Source: Paractinoplanes durhamensis
Lineage (GTDB): Bacteria > Actinomycetota > Actinomycetes > Mycobacteriales > Micromonosporaceae
Direction of reading: 5' to 3'
Assembly (NCBI RefSeq): GCF_016862175.1
Contig: NZ_BOML01000038.1
Span: 186,001-250,000, forward strand
DNA: 64,000 bases
Shown piece by piece: positions 46,776 to 56,829 of this stretch; within the stretch, counting starts at the first letter, position 1; every line of letters starts with the position of its first letter. Under the pieces are notes generated by a model, which did no database searches, was not told the origin of the DNA, and saw only the letters and a list, made by a program, of their open reading frames with translations. The position numbers were made by a program, and so were the translations under genes.

Positions 46776-47153
46776 CTATGCGCCGGTGGCCTGCGCGGAT
46801 TCCGGTGCTTCCGCGCCGCTCAACCCGTCTCCGAGTCCCTCGCTGAGTCCAAAGAGGTCGGACAGGCCGGTCACGTCGAGAACGCGGCGGAATGTTGCTG
46901 TCGGATTCACGACAATAAAACGCAGACCGGCTCCGATCGCGGCCTTGTAGCCCTCGATCAAGGCCCCCAAGCCGGTCGAATCGACAAAGGTCGCATCGCG
47001 CAGATCGACGCGGACAAGCGACGGGGTCCATTCCTCGACGGCGTCACGCGCACAGGCGGCCAACTCGTCGCAGTTAGCGAAGTCGATCTCTCCGTGCACG
47101 GTGACCGTGGCGGTGCCGTCGGTGGCAAGTGACCGGTTGAACGAGCTCTCCAT
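46776..47153 (-). CDS. STAS-domain anti-sigma factor antagonist
   Basis: 125 residues. VHGEIDFANCDEL, then VDLRDATFVDSTGLGALIEG with the serine normally phosphorylated by a partner kinase (DSTGLG), and FRRVLDVTGLSDLF. The last 20 residues are a Gly/Ala/Glu tail. ATG 47153 follows GGGGATTGC. No kinase gene is next to it. It lies between the 6C RNA and ssd. The upstream frame extension is not supported. Confidence 0.88.
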   Translation of the reverse strand: MESSFNRSLATDGTATVTVHGEIDFANCDELAACARDAVEEWTPSLVRVDLRDATFVDSTGLGALIEGYKAAIGAGLRFIVVNPTATFRRVLDVTGLSDLFGLSEGLGDGLSGAEAPESAQATGA

Positions 47154-47289
47154 GCAATCCCCATCGGTGGTCCGTGTCGGCCCAAGATACCCACCCGATG
47201 CTCGTCTCACTCCTCTCCCGCGCGCCTTTATCGGCCCGCCCGCATAGCAGATCGGCCCGGCCGGCGGGCGCTGTCCACAGGGCGGTGAG

Positions 47290-47298
47290 TTATCCACA
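47290..47298 (+). promoter_or_regulatory. Isolated DnaA box
   Basis: TTATCCACA in the 225-base STAS/ssd divergent gap, preceded 17 bases away by a related TGTCCACAGG. Confidence 0.4.
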
Positions 47299-47378
47299 GG
47301 CAGCCGTGGGTGGCGTTGCCCGGCCCGATCCGGCACCGCGAACGTGGGCGCCTCACCCGCCGACGTTGGAGAGCCACG

Positions 47379-48446
47379 ATGCCCGAACCGAGCCTGCCCC
47401 TCGTCGTGACCGCCGACCCCGAGCTGCTCGACGACCTGCTCCGGCTCGCCGCCGCCGGCGGCACCGAGGTCGTGGTGGCCACCGATCCGGTGGCCGCCCG
47501 CGGCCACTACAACGCGGCCCCGCTCGTCGTCCTCGGCGCCGACCAGGTCCAGGCCTGTCGCTCGGCCCGATTACCGCGCCGGTCCCGGGTCGTGGTGGCC
47601 GGCCGCCGGGCCTGGCCGCCCGGCGTCGCCGAGGCGATCGGTGAGCTGCGCCCGGTCGAGGCCTGCCTGCTGCCCGACGGCGAACCGTGGCTGATCGACC
47701 GCTTCGCCGACGGTCCCGGCCGGCCGCTCGGTCGCATCCTCGCGGTCATCGGCGGTAGCGGCGGCGCCGGTGCCAGCATTCTGGCCGGCGGCCTGGCCGT
47801 CACCGCGGTCTCGGCCGGCCACCGCACCCTGCTCGTCGACGCCGACCCGCTCGGCGGCGGCCTCGACCTGCTCCTGGGCTGGGAGCAGATCGACGGCCTG
47901 CGCTGGCCCGCGCTGACCGCGGCCGGCGGCCGGGTCGATCCGCCGGCCCTGCTGCGCGCCCTGCCGCAGCGCGGTGACCTGGTGCTGCTGTCGTTCGCCC
48001 GGGACGAGTCACCGGTCGTGCCCGGCGAGGCGATGGCCACCACCCTGGACGCCGGCCGCCGCGGCCGCGACGTGATCATCACGGACCTTCCCCGCCGGCT
48101 CGACGACGCCGCGGTGCTGGCCCTGCAGGCCGCCGACCGGGCCGTGCTGATCGTCCCGGCCGAGCTGCGCGCCACCGCGGGCGCGGCCCGGATCGCCCAG
48201 ATGATCCGCTTCCACCGCGACGAGCTGTCCGTCGTGGTGCGCGGCCCGGCCCCCGGCAAGCTGACCGCCCGGGACATCGCGGCGGCCCTGCGGTTGCCGC
48301 TGGCCGGTTCGCTGCGCCCGGAGCCGGCGATGTGCCAGGCGCTGGAGCGCGGCGCCCCACCCGCGTCCACCGGCAAGGGCCCACTGGCCGAACTGTGCCG
48401 CCGCCTGGTCCGCGACCTGCTCCGCGAGCAGCGGGTGACGGCATGA
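47379..48446 (+). CDS. ssd: CpaE/Ssd-like P-loop ATPase of the tad cluster
   Basis: 355 residues. A receiver-like N-terminal domain is followed by a MinD-type ATPase with the deviant Walker A GGSGGAGASILAGG (about residues 129-142) and TLLVDADPLGGGLDLLLGWE. It is the homologue of septum-site determining proteins that open tad loci and place pilus machinery. ATG 47379 follows GGAGAG; the upstream frame is not supported. It overlaps a 22-codon frame that bridges to tadA. Confidence 0.85.
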   Translation: MPEPSLPLVVTADPELLDDLLRLAAAGGTEVVVATDPVAARGHYNAAPLVVLGADQVQACRSARLPRRSRVVVAGRRAWPPGVAEAIGELRPVEACLLPDGEPWLIDRFADGPGRPLGRILAVIGGSGGAGASILAGGLAVTAVSAGHRTLLVDADPLGGGLDLLLGWEQIDGLRWPALTAAGGRVDPPALLRALPQRGDLVLLSFARDESPVVPGEAMATTLDAGRRGRDVIITDLPRRLDDAAVLALQAADRAVLIVPAELRATAGAARIAQMIRFHRDELSVVVRGPAPGKLTARDIAAALRLPLAGSLRPEPAMCQALERGAPPASTGKGPLAELCRRLVRDLLREQRVTA

Positions 48447-48511
48447 CGGACCGGCTTCTTCGCCAGTTGCTCGGCCCGGCCGCAGGCGACGAACGGAAGG
48501 GCATGGCATGA
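48443..48511 (+). CDS. 22-codon bridging reading frame between ssd and tadA
   Basis: ATG 48443 overlaps the ssd stop (ATGA), and TGA 48509-48511 overlaps the tadA ATG (ATGA). The peptide is MTDRLLRQLLGPAAGDERKG plus two residues. It is in a different frame from tadA. The exact overlap at both ends looks like a translational-coupling minigene. It could also be a relic. No function beyond coupling is suggested. Confidence 0.4.
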   Translation: MTDRLLRQLLGPAAGDERKGMA

Positions 48512-49692
48512 CCTCCTACGGCGAGTTGACCAGCACGGTTCGGCAGCGGTTCGCGGTCGACGGGGTGGAGGCGACGCCGGCCGCCGTGGTGCGGGCGGTC
48601 CGGCGGGACACGAGCCTCGGCGAGACCACGGTGCTGCGCGTCGCCGACCGGGTGCACGACGAGCTGGTGGGCGCCGGCCCGCTCGCGCCGCTGCTCACCG
48701 ACCCGGAGGTGACCGACGTCCTGGTCAACGGCTTGCGGGTCTGGGTGGATCGCGGCGCCGGGCTGGAGCGGGCCGCGGTGGCGTTCCGCGACCACGCCGA
48801 GGTGCGCCGGCTGGCCCAGCGGCTGGCCGCCGCGTGCGGCCGGCGGCTGGACGACGGCCAGCCGTATGCGGACGCCCGCCTCCCCGACGGCACCCGGCTG
48901 CACGCGGTGCTGCCCCCGGTCGCCACCGACGGGCCGTACCTTTCGCTGCGCACCTTCCGCCAGCGCCCGTTCAGCCTCGCCGACCTGGTCGACCACGGCA
49001 CCGTGCCGCCGACCGTGGCACCGGTGCTGGCCGCGATCGTGGCGGCCCGGCTGGCCTACCTGGTCACCGGCGGCACCGGCAGCGGCAAGACGACGTTGCT
49101 GGCCACGCTGCTCGGCCTGGTGCCACCGACCGAGCGGATCGTCCTGGTCGAGGACGCGGCCGAGCTGCGACCGGTGCACCCGCACGTGGTCGCCCTGCAG
49201 GCCCGCACCGCCAACGTGGAGGGTGCCGGCGCGGTCGGGCTCACCGACCTCGTCCGGCAGGCCCTGCGGATGCGACCGGACCGCCTGGTGATCGGCGAGT
49301 GCCGGGGCCCGGAGATCGTCGACCTGCTGGGCGCGCTGAACACCGGCCACGAGGGTGGCGCCGGGACGCTGCACGCCAACGCACCGGCCGACGTTCCGGC
49401 CCGGCTCGAGGCGCTGGGGCTGCTGGGCGGGTTGCCGAGGGCGGCGCTGCACGCTCAGGCGGTGGCGGCGCTGCAGGTCGTGCTGCAGGTGCGGCGGGTC
49501 GCCGGCGGCCGGGTGCTCGATTCGGTGAGCGTCCTGCTGCCGTCCGGCGAGCAGCGGCTGGCCACGGTGGTGCCGGCCTGGCGGCACAGCCGCGGCGCGG
49601 GCCCGGGAGCGACGGCGCTGGCCCGGATGCTGACGAGCCGGGGCGTCGCCGTGCCCGCCGTGCTCGAACCGCCGGTCGGGGTGGGCGCATGA
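48508..49692 (+). CDS. tadA: Tad pilus/secretion ATPase TadA
   Basis: 394-residue hexameric type II/IV secretion ATPase that powers Flp pilus assembly. Walker A GGTGSGKTTLL (about residues 188-198), VEDAAELRPVHPHVV (Asp box), DRLVIGECRGPEIVDLL (Walker B) and GTLHANAPADVPARLE (His box) are intact. Start ATG 48508 is preceded by GGAAGGG. It overlaps tadB by ATGA. Confidence 0.93.
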   Translation: MTSYGELTSTVRQRFAVDGVEATPAAVVRAVRRDTSLGETTVLRVADRVHDELVGAGPLAPLLTDPEVTDVLVNGLRVWVDRGAGLERAAVAFRDHAEVRRLAQRLAAACGRRLDDGQPYADARLPDGTRLHAVLPPVATDGPYLSLRTFRQRPFSLADLVDHGTVPPTVAPVLAAIVAARLAYLVTGGTGSGKTTLLATLLGLVPPTERIVLVEDAAELRPVHPHVVALQARTANVEGAGAVGLTDLVRQALRMRPDRLVIGECRGPEIVDLLGALNTGHEGGAGTLHANAPADVPARLEALGLLGGLPRAALHAQAVAALQVVLQVRRVAGGRVLDSVSVLLPSGEQRLATVVPAWRHSRGAGPGATALARMLTSRGVAVPAVLEPPVGVGA

Positions 49693-50381
49693 ACTGGACC
49701 CTGACGATATGCCTGCTGCTCGGAGCCGTGGTGATCGGCTGGCCGACCGGAAAGGCCCGGGAACGGCTTCGCCGGCAACGCTGGTGCCTGCCGGCCGGAT
49801 TGTTCGCCCGCCCACACCGGACGGTGGTCGTCGCCGTCGGCGGGATCGCCGGCCTGGGCATGGCCGGCGGTGGCCCGGTGGCCGCGGTGATCGCCGGGGC
49901 CTACTCGGGTCTGGCCGGCCGGGCGCTGCTCCGCCGATCGGCCCGGCGACAGGAGGGGGTCGCACGGGTAGCGGCGCTGGACGGACTCTCGGCGCTCGCG
50001 GCCGACTTGCGGGCCGGGTTGCCACCGGCCGCCCGCGCCGTCGCACCGCTGACGTCGGATCGGATCGGACGGCTCACCTCCTCGGTGTGGCAACTGGCCG
50101 AGCGCACCGGCGCACCGGCCGCCGACCTGGTCGAACGAATCGAGGCCGACGCTCGGGCCGCCGACCGGGCCGGGGCGAAGGCGTCGGCGCAGGCGGCCGG
50201 GGCACAGGCCACCGCCCTGCTGCTGGCCGGCCTGCCGATCGGCGGGATCGGGCTGGGGGTGGCGATCGGCGCCGACCCGCTGGACGTCCTGCTGCACACG
50301 CCGATCGGCGCCGCCTGCGCGATCGGAGCGGTGGTCCTGCAGTCGGGCGGTCTGCTCTGGGCCGAGAGGTTGGCGCGATGA
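49689..50381 (+). CDS. tadB: Tad inner-membrane platform protein TadB
   Basis: 230 residues of type II secretion F-type platform. N-terminal helix LTICLLLGAVVIGWP, a further hydrophobic pair, then the cytosolic F domain (LDGLSALAADLRAGLPPAAR, ADRAGAKASAQAAGAQA) and C-terminal helices (ALLLAGLPIGGIGLGVAIG). Overlaps both neighbours (ATGA). Confidence 0.82.
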   Translation: MNWTLTICLLLGAVVIGWPTGKARERLRRQRWCLPAGLFARPHRTVVVAVGGIAGLGMAGGGPVAAVIAGAYSGLAGRALLRRSARRQEGVARVAALDGLSALAADLRAGLPPAARAVAPLTSDRIGRLTSSVWQLAERTGAPAADLVERIEADARAADRAGAKASAQAAGAQATALLLAGLPIGGIGLGVAIGADPLDVLLHTPIGAACAIGAVVLQSGGLLWAERLAR

Positions 50382-50809
50382 CCCGCGAAGGCTGTTCGCT
50401 GGCCGTCCTCCTGAACGCCGGCGGCCCGGTGAAGGTCGAGGTCCGCCCGTGTTGCCTGTCCGCCCTGGTCGGCCGCCGCACACCGGACGGCGAGGTCATC
50501 TGCGAGGCCACCGCCCTCGCCACCGCGACATCAGCGGTGATCCCCACCGCCGCACCCGCCCTCTCCGTCATCGCTCCGGTGCTTTCGGCCGTAGGCACGG
50601 TCGACTTGACCGTCGCTCCAGTGCTTTCGGTTGTAGCCGTGGTCGACTCGACCGTCGCTCCGGTGCTTTCCGCAGTAGGCGCGGTCGACCAGACCGGCGT
50701 TCCCGGGCTTTCGGCTGTCACTCCGGTGGGCTCTGCGCTCGTCGCCGCTGCGTCGGTCGTCGCCTCCCTCGACGACGACGATGAAGTCGTCGAGTCGGAG
50801 GCGGCCTAG
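50378..50809 (+). CDS. Repeat-bearing unknown protein inside the tad operon
   Basis: 143 residues. N-terminal 50 residues contain a PCC pair (VRPCCLSALVG). From about residue 66 three and a half copies of a 14-residue unit follow (APVLSAVGTVDLTV, APVLSVVAVVDSTV, APVLSAVGAVDQTG), hydrophobic and beta-like. An acidic end (SLDDDDEVVESEAA) closes it. ATGA overlap with tadB and one-base overlap with tadC put it in the operon. No family is recognised. Placement between the two platform genes is unusual. Confidence 0.65.
   Translation: MTREGCSLAVLLNAGGPVKVEVRPCCLSALVGRRTPDGEVICEATALATATSAVIPTAAPALSVIAPVLSAVGTVDLTVAPVLSVVAVVDSTVAPVLSAVGAVDQTGVPGLSAVTPVGSALVAAASVVASLDDDDEVVESEAA
50573..50731 (+). repeat. 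42-bp tandem repeat within coding sequence
   Basis: Units start at 50573, 50615 and 50657, each beginning GCTCCGGTGCTTTC or a close variant (50699 starts a divergent fourth). The length is a multiple of three, so copy changes keep frame. Confidence 0.88.
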
Positions 50810-51522
50810 TGGTTGCGCTGCTGGCCGTTGCCGCGGCGGTGGTCCTGCTGGTGCCGGCCGCGTGGCCGGGCCGGGCCCGGCGCCGGCTTCGCGGGCTGCG
50901 GATGTCGTCCGATCCGCCGGTCTCCGATGGACGCCGGTCCCGGCTGGTGATCGCGGCCGGGGCCGGGCTGGCCGTTGCAGGTCTGCTCGGCACGTGGTGG
51001 GGCCTCGCCGTCGGAGCCGCTGCCGGGGTGGTGGCCGAACGGCTGCTGCGCCGGCGCGAGCCTCCGCGGGTGCGGCGGGAACGGCTGGCCGCGATGGCCG
51101 ATCTTCCGCTCGGGGCCGACCTGCTGGCGGCGGCGTTGCGGGCCGGGGCGCCGCTCGACCGGGCGGCCGGCGCGGTGGCCGAGGCGCTGGGTGGACCGTT
51201 GGGGGAGCGTCTGCAACGGACCGCCCGGTCGCTGCGGCTCGGTGCCGGCCCGACCGAGGCGTGGGCGCACCTGGCCGGGGTCACCGGCGCCGAGCGACTG
51301 ATCGCCGCGGCGGTGCGGTCCAGCGCCAGCGGGGGAGCGCTGGCCGGGGCGCTCGGCCGCCTGGCCAACGACCTGCGCGCCGACCGTGCGGTGGCCGCCG
51401 AGGCCGCCGCCCAGCGAGCCGGTGTCCTGATCGTCCTGCCACTGGGCCTGTGCTTCCTGCCCGCATTCCTGCTGGCCGGCCTGGTCCCGGTCCTGATCTC
51501 CGTGCTGGGCGACGTGCTTTGA
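50809..51522 (+). CDS. tadC: Tad inner-membrane platform protein TadC
   Basis: 237 residues of the type II secretion F family. N-terminal helix, a second hydrophobic pair, F-domain core (LPLGADLLAAALRAGAPLDR, RSSASGGALAGALGRLAND), and C-terminal helix pair ending AGVLIVLPLGLCFLPAFLLA. GTG 50809 overlaps the previous stop. Partner of TadB. Confidence 0.82.
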   Translation: MVALLAVAAAVVLLVPAAWPGRARRRLRGLRMSSDPPVSDGRRSRLVIAAGAGLAVAGLLGTWWGLAVGAAAGVVAERLLRRREPPRVRRERLAAMADLPLGADLLAAALRAGAPLDRAAGAVAEALGGPLGERLQRTARSLRLGAGPTEAWAHLAGVTGAERLIAAAVRSSASGGALAGALGRLANDLRADRAVAAEAAAQRAGVLIVLPLGLCFLPAFLLAGLVPVLISVLGDVL

Positions 51523-51640
51523 GAGCTGGCGCGCGCTGTGCCTTGGTCCTGATCTCTGCGCTGGGAAACGGGCTCTGCGGCTGGGCGCGCTGGGGCCGGC
51601 CCTGAACTCCGTGTTCGGGGCGGGCCGGAGCGGCTCTATC
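51489..51640 (+). repeat. Degenerate tandem copies of the tadC 3' end
   Basis: GGTCCTGATCTCCGTGCTGG at the end of tadC recurs as GGTCCTGATCTCTGCGCTGG at 51545 and more weakly at 51598 (CCTGAACTCCGTG). The period is 53-56 bases. The 252-base gap to the pilin gene is otherwise gene-free. Confidence 0.7.
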
Positions 51641-51774
51641 GCGTGCGGGCCGCTTGCCGGGCGGTTCGGCGCAGTTCGACTCCGTGGCCCGTCGCCAGGT
51701 GGCGGGTTGCGGCTTCCGGCAGTGGTCGCCGAGTTCGGCGGCTGCTGGCACCAACACAACTGAAGGAGAACCAC

Positions 51775-51960
51775 GTGCACCAACTGATCGCGAACTTCGC
51801 CCGGCTGCGGACCGAGGCCGCCGATGCCGGGATGAGCACCGCGGAGTACGCCGTCGGCACCCTCGCGGCGGTCGCGTTCGCCGGCGTCCTGCTCAAGGTC
51901 GTCGGCAGCGAGAACGTGCAGGCGGCGCTCACCGGCATCATCGACCGGGCCCTGAAGTGA
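51775..51960 (+). CDS. Flp-type pilin (DUF4244-like)
   Basis: 61 residues. A short basic N-terminus ends in the processing region DAGMSTAEYAVGT, with the conserved Glu at +5 and Tyr at +6, followed by one hydrophobic helix (LAAVAFAGVLLKVV). This is the Flp/Tad pilin plan and the likely major subunit. GTG 51775 follows AAGGAG. Overlaps the TadE-like gene by GTGA. Confidence 0.88.
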   Translation: MHQLIANFARLRTEAADAGMSTAEYAVGTLAAVAFAGVLLKVVGSENVQAALTGIIDRALK

Positions 51961-52328
51961 CCGGGCGCCGGTGGCCCGGCCGTGACCGGGGATCGTTCAC
52001 TGCCGAGCTCGCGGCCGGGCTGCCGGCGCTCATCCTGCTGCTCCTGGCCGGCCTGACCGCGGTGGCCGCGGTGACCACGAAGGGGCAGTGCGTGGACGCG
52101 GCCCGGGAGGGAGCGCTCGCCGGCTCCCGGGGTGACGGAGCGGCCGCGGCGGCGGCCCGGATGGCTCCGCCCGGCGCCGAGGTGGAGATCGACCGGGGAG
52201 AGGACGCGGTCACCGCCGTGGTGCGGGCGCCGGTCCGCGTGCTCGGCGCGCACCTGCCCGCGATCACCGTGACCGGCCGGGCGGTCGCGGCCCGCGAGCC
52301 CGATCTGGCCGGCGGCGGGACGTCGTGA
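51957..52328 (+). CDS. TadE-like minor pilin
   Basis: 123 residues. DRGSFTAELAAGLPALILLL is the pseudopilin-like N-terminal helix with Glu at the expected position, then a soluble domain (CVDAAREGALAGSRG). GTG 51957 overlaps the Flp stop. Its C-terminus is encoded by the first unit of a 33-bp tandem repeat shared with the next gene. Confidence 0.82.
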   Translation: MTGRRWPGRDRGSFTAELAAGLPALILLLLAGLTAVAAVTTKGQCVDAAREGALAGSRGDGAAAAAARMAPPGAEVEIDRGEDAVTAVVRAPVRVLGAHLPAITVTGRAVAAREPDLAGGGTS

Positions 52329-52399
52329 GGGCCCGATCTGGTCGACGGCGGGACGTCGTGAGGGTTCGATCTGGCCGGCGGCGGGACGTCGTGCGGGAC
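52301..52399 (+). repeat. 33-bp tandem repeat spanning a gene boundary
   Basis: Units starting CGATCTGG at 52301, 52334 and 52367, with a partial fourth at 52400. Each has GGCGGGACGTCGTG. The first ends the TadE-like gene and the rest encode RSGRRRDVVR-type repeats at the start of the next. Confidence 0.92.
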
Positions 52400-52786
52400 C
52401 GATCCGGAGTGCGGGCGGGTCCCGGCCGGGACGATCGTGATCGGGGTGCGGCCACGATCTTTGTGCTGGCGGTGGGGCTGGTGTTTGTTGCGGCGGGGCT
52501 GGCGGGGGCGTCGATCGGGGCGGCTCGGGTCGGGCGGCATCAGGCGCGCGTCGCGGCCGACCTCGGTGCGCTGGCCGGAGCGTCGGAGGCGGTCTACGGG
52601 CAGCCGACCGCGTGCACACGGGCCGAGCGGTTCGTGAACGCCAACGGTGGCGAGATGACGCTGTGTGCGGTGGACGGCCTGGACGTCACCGTGCGGGCAC
52701 AGGTCGAGGTGCGGCCGATGCCGGGGCTGACCCGACAGGCCGAGGCGGACGCCCGGGCCGGGCCGGTCTACATCCCGGTCGGGTGA
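52325..52786 (+). CDS. TadG-like / Rv3654c-like pilus-associated protein
   Basis: 153 residues. After an Arg-rich N-terminus made by the 33-bp repeats, DRGAATIFVLAVGLVFVAAG is the TadG/TadE-type membrane helix. ARVGRHQARVAADLGALAGA is the conserved family block, and two cysteines (TACTRAERF, TLCAVDG) follow. GTG 52325 overlaps the TadE-like stop. The repeat may not be translated if a later start is used, but the helix requires this frame. Confidence 0.8.
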   Translation: MRARSGRRRDVVRVRSGRRRDVVRDRSGVRAGPGRDDRDRGAATIFVLAVGLVFVAAGLAGASIGAARVGRHQARVAADLGALAGASEAVYGQPTACTRAERFVNANGGEMTLCAVDGLDVTVRAQVEVRPMPGLTRQAEADARAGPVYIPVG

Positions 52787-52885
52787 CCGGTCGGGTGACC
52801 GCTCGAGTGATCGGTGCGGGGAGCGGTCCGAGGGGCAGATCAGGGGGCGGGGGTTGGGCAGTTGAGCAGTTCAGTGACTAAGCAG

Positions 52886-52921
52886 TTGAGCGACTATAGT
52901 CGTACGCCTATAGTCATTGGC
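52886..52921 (+). promoter_or_regulatory. Leaderless promoter with overlapping repeats
   Basis: TTGAGC (52886-52891), 17 bases, TATAGT (52909-52914), then 7 bases to ATG 52922, so the message likely starts at the AUG. The palindrome GACTATAGTC (52892-52901) lies in the spacer, and its half CCTATAGTC recurs over the -10, a likely self-repression site for the encoded HTH protein. Confidence 0.75.
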
Positions 52922-53194
52922 ATGACCTCAGAGAGGATCCGGATTGTCGGCGCACATGAGATCCGCGTGCGCCTTGGCGGCAAGATCAGTCGACAGCGGG
53001 TTTACCAGATCACCGGCAGCAGCACCTTTCCGAAGCCGATCGCCACTCTTGAGCAGGGCAAGATCTGGGCGGCCGAGGATGTCGAGACCTGGATCCGGGA
53101 GCACCGTTCCGAGCCTGCCGCAGCGGGGCGGCCCAAGACCGTGCGCGCCCAGACCCGTCAGTGCACGACTTCCCTGCAGCCGAAGCGGCGGTGA
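52922..53194 (+). CDS. Small helix-turn-helix protein (AlpA/MerR-like)
   Basis: 90 residues. RIVGAHEIRVRLGGKISRQR to VYQITGSSTFPKPIATL, then GKIWAAEDVETWIREHR, fits the small excisionase/AlpA-like HTH family. The tail is basic and ends in QPKRR. The ATG at 52922 sits at the predicted transcription start. Codons and upstream DNA are more A/T-rich than neighbours. The target is unknown; autoregulation is suggested by the promoter repeats. Confidence 0.78.
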   Translation: MTSERIRIVGAHEIRVRLGGKISRQRVYQITGSSTFPKPIATLEQGKIWAAEDVETWIREHRSEPAAAGRPKTVRAQTRQCTTSLQPKRR

Positions 53195-53226
53195 GAAGCG
53201 CTGGTGAGAGTGACGATGAAAAGCAG

Positions 53227-55665
<2,439 letters not shown>

Positions 55666-55786
55666 GAACTGCACTCTGGCACCGGTATGGCCGGAACCCC
55701 AAACGGGTAGGACGGGTGGGTGCCATGCGCCGGGCCAAGTGCCGCGATGGTTAGATTCGCAGGAGAGATCGCAGGGAGGAGGAGCG

Positions 55787-56146
55787 ATGGAGCTGTCCCT
55801 TGCGACACGGACTGTCGCCGAGCACACGGTGCTCGAGGTCGGCGGCGAGGTGGACGTCTACACGGCGCCGAGGCTGCGTGAGCGCCTCGTGGAGCTGGTC
55901 GACGCCGGCGCGCGCAACGTGATCGTCGATCTGGCGGGCGTCGAGTTCCTCGACTCCACCGGTCTCGGCGTGCTGGTCGGCGCGATGAAACGGCTGCGGG
56001 TGGCGAACGGGACGTTCGGCCTGGTCTGCTCGAAGGAGCCGTTGCTGAAGATCTTCCGGATCACGGCGCTCGACCAGGTGTTCCCGATCTACCCATCGGT
56101 CGAGGCGGCTACCGGGGACGGCGACGGCAGCGGTCCGATTTCGTGA
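55787..56146 (+). CDS. bldG: BldG-type anti-sigma factor antagonist
   Basis: 119 residues. MELSLATRTVAEHTVLEVGG, VDVYTAPRLRERLVELV, FLDSTGLGVLVGAMKRLR (phosphorylated Ser in DSTGLG) and LLKIFRITALDQVFPIYPSV match BldG, which controls development and antibiotic production in Streptomyces. ATG 55787 follows GGGAGGAGGAGCG. Divergent from the helicase and co-transcribed with the next gene (one-base stop/start overlap). Confidence 0.93.
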   Translation: MELSLATRTVAEHTVLEVGGEVDVYTAPRLRERLVELVDAGARNVIVDLAGVEFLDSTGLGVLVGAMKRLRVANGTFGLVCSKEPLLKIFRITALDQVFPIYPSVEAATGDGDGSGPIS

Positions 56147-56583
56147 TGGCGACTGTCCGCCTGTCCTTCTCGCCGGCTCCCGTGCACGTGCGCACGGCCC
56201 GGCTCGTCGGCGTGGCGGTGGCCCGGCGGGCCGGCGTCGCCGAGGAACTGCTGGACGAGGTCCGGCTGGCGATCGGTGAGGCGTGCACCCGTGCCGTCGC
56301 GCTGCACAACCAGTACGGTCTGGCCGATCTCGTCACAGTCGAAATGTCTGATTCGGACTCATATGCCGTTCGGGTGATCGATCATGCCCCGATCGAGGCG
56401 AGTGTGGGTCTGGCCAAGCTGCCGCCGGACGAGCTGGCCGCCGAGTCGCTCACCGACGAGGCCCTGACCACCGGCGTCGGCTTCGCGCTCCTCGCCGGAT
56501 TTGTCGATGACCTGCAGGTTCGCCCGGTCGAGGATGGTCCGGGCACGGAGGTCCGAATGGTGTGGCCGGTACAGCGCCGCTGA
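56146..56583 (+). CDS. RsbW-like anti-sigma kinase next to bldG
   Basis: 145 residues. LDEVRLAIGEACTRAVALHN is the N-box region of the HATPase fold and GVGFALLAGFVDDLQV the later G-box region. The Asn usual in the RsbW N-box (ExxxN) is replaced, as EACTRA, a feature also recalled for the Streptomyces partner of BldG, so kinase activity may be weak or absent. Start ATG 56146 overlaps the bldG stop; GTG 56143 is possible. Confidence 0.85.
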   Translation: MATVRLSFSPAPVHVRTARLVGVAVARRAGVAEELLDEVRLAIGEACTRAVALHNQYGLADLVTVEMSDSDSYAVRVIDHAPIEASVGLAKLPPDELAAESLTDEALTTGVGFALLAGFVDDLQVRPVEDGPGTEVRMVWPVQRR

Positions 56584-56671
56584 GCCCAGAAAGATCAAAA
56601 ACCGTCTTTACGACTCTGGCGCCGCGCTAACACAGCGGCGAACATCACCACGACACGGCCGGATCCGGGTG

Positions 56672-56700
56672 TGACCATCACCACGGTTGGCCGCTACAGT
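56672..56700 (+). promoter_or_regulatory. Candidate hppA promoter
   Basis: TGACCA (56672-56677), 17 bases, TACAGT (56695-56700). The predicted message has an untranslated leader of about 120 bases that is GC-rich and can pair locally. Confidence 0.5.
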
Positions 56701-56829
56701 ACGCGAGTTATCAGCTACTGCTCCTGGTCCCGCGACCGCGGGGCCCGGTTGTCGTCTCCCCGGTGACGGGGATGCGCCCGGGCGGTTACGTCCGCCTCCC
56801 GGGTGCGGTCGGTGTACAGGAGGACATTG

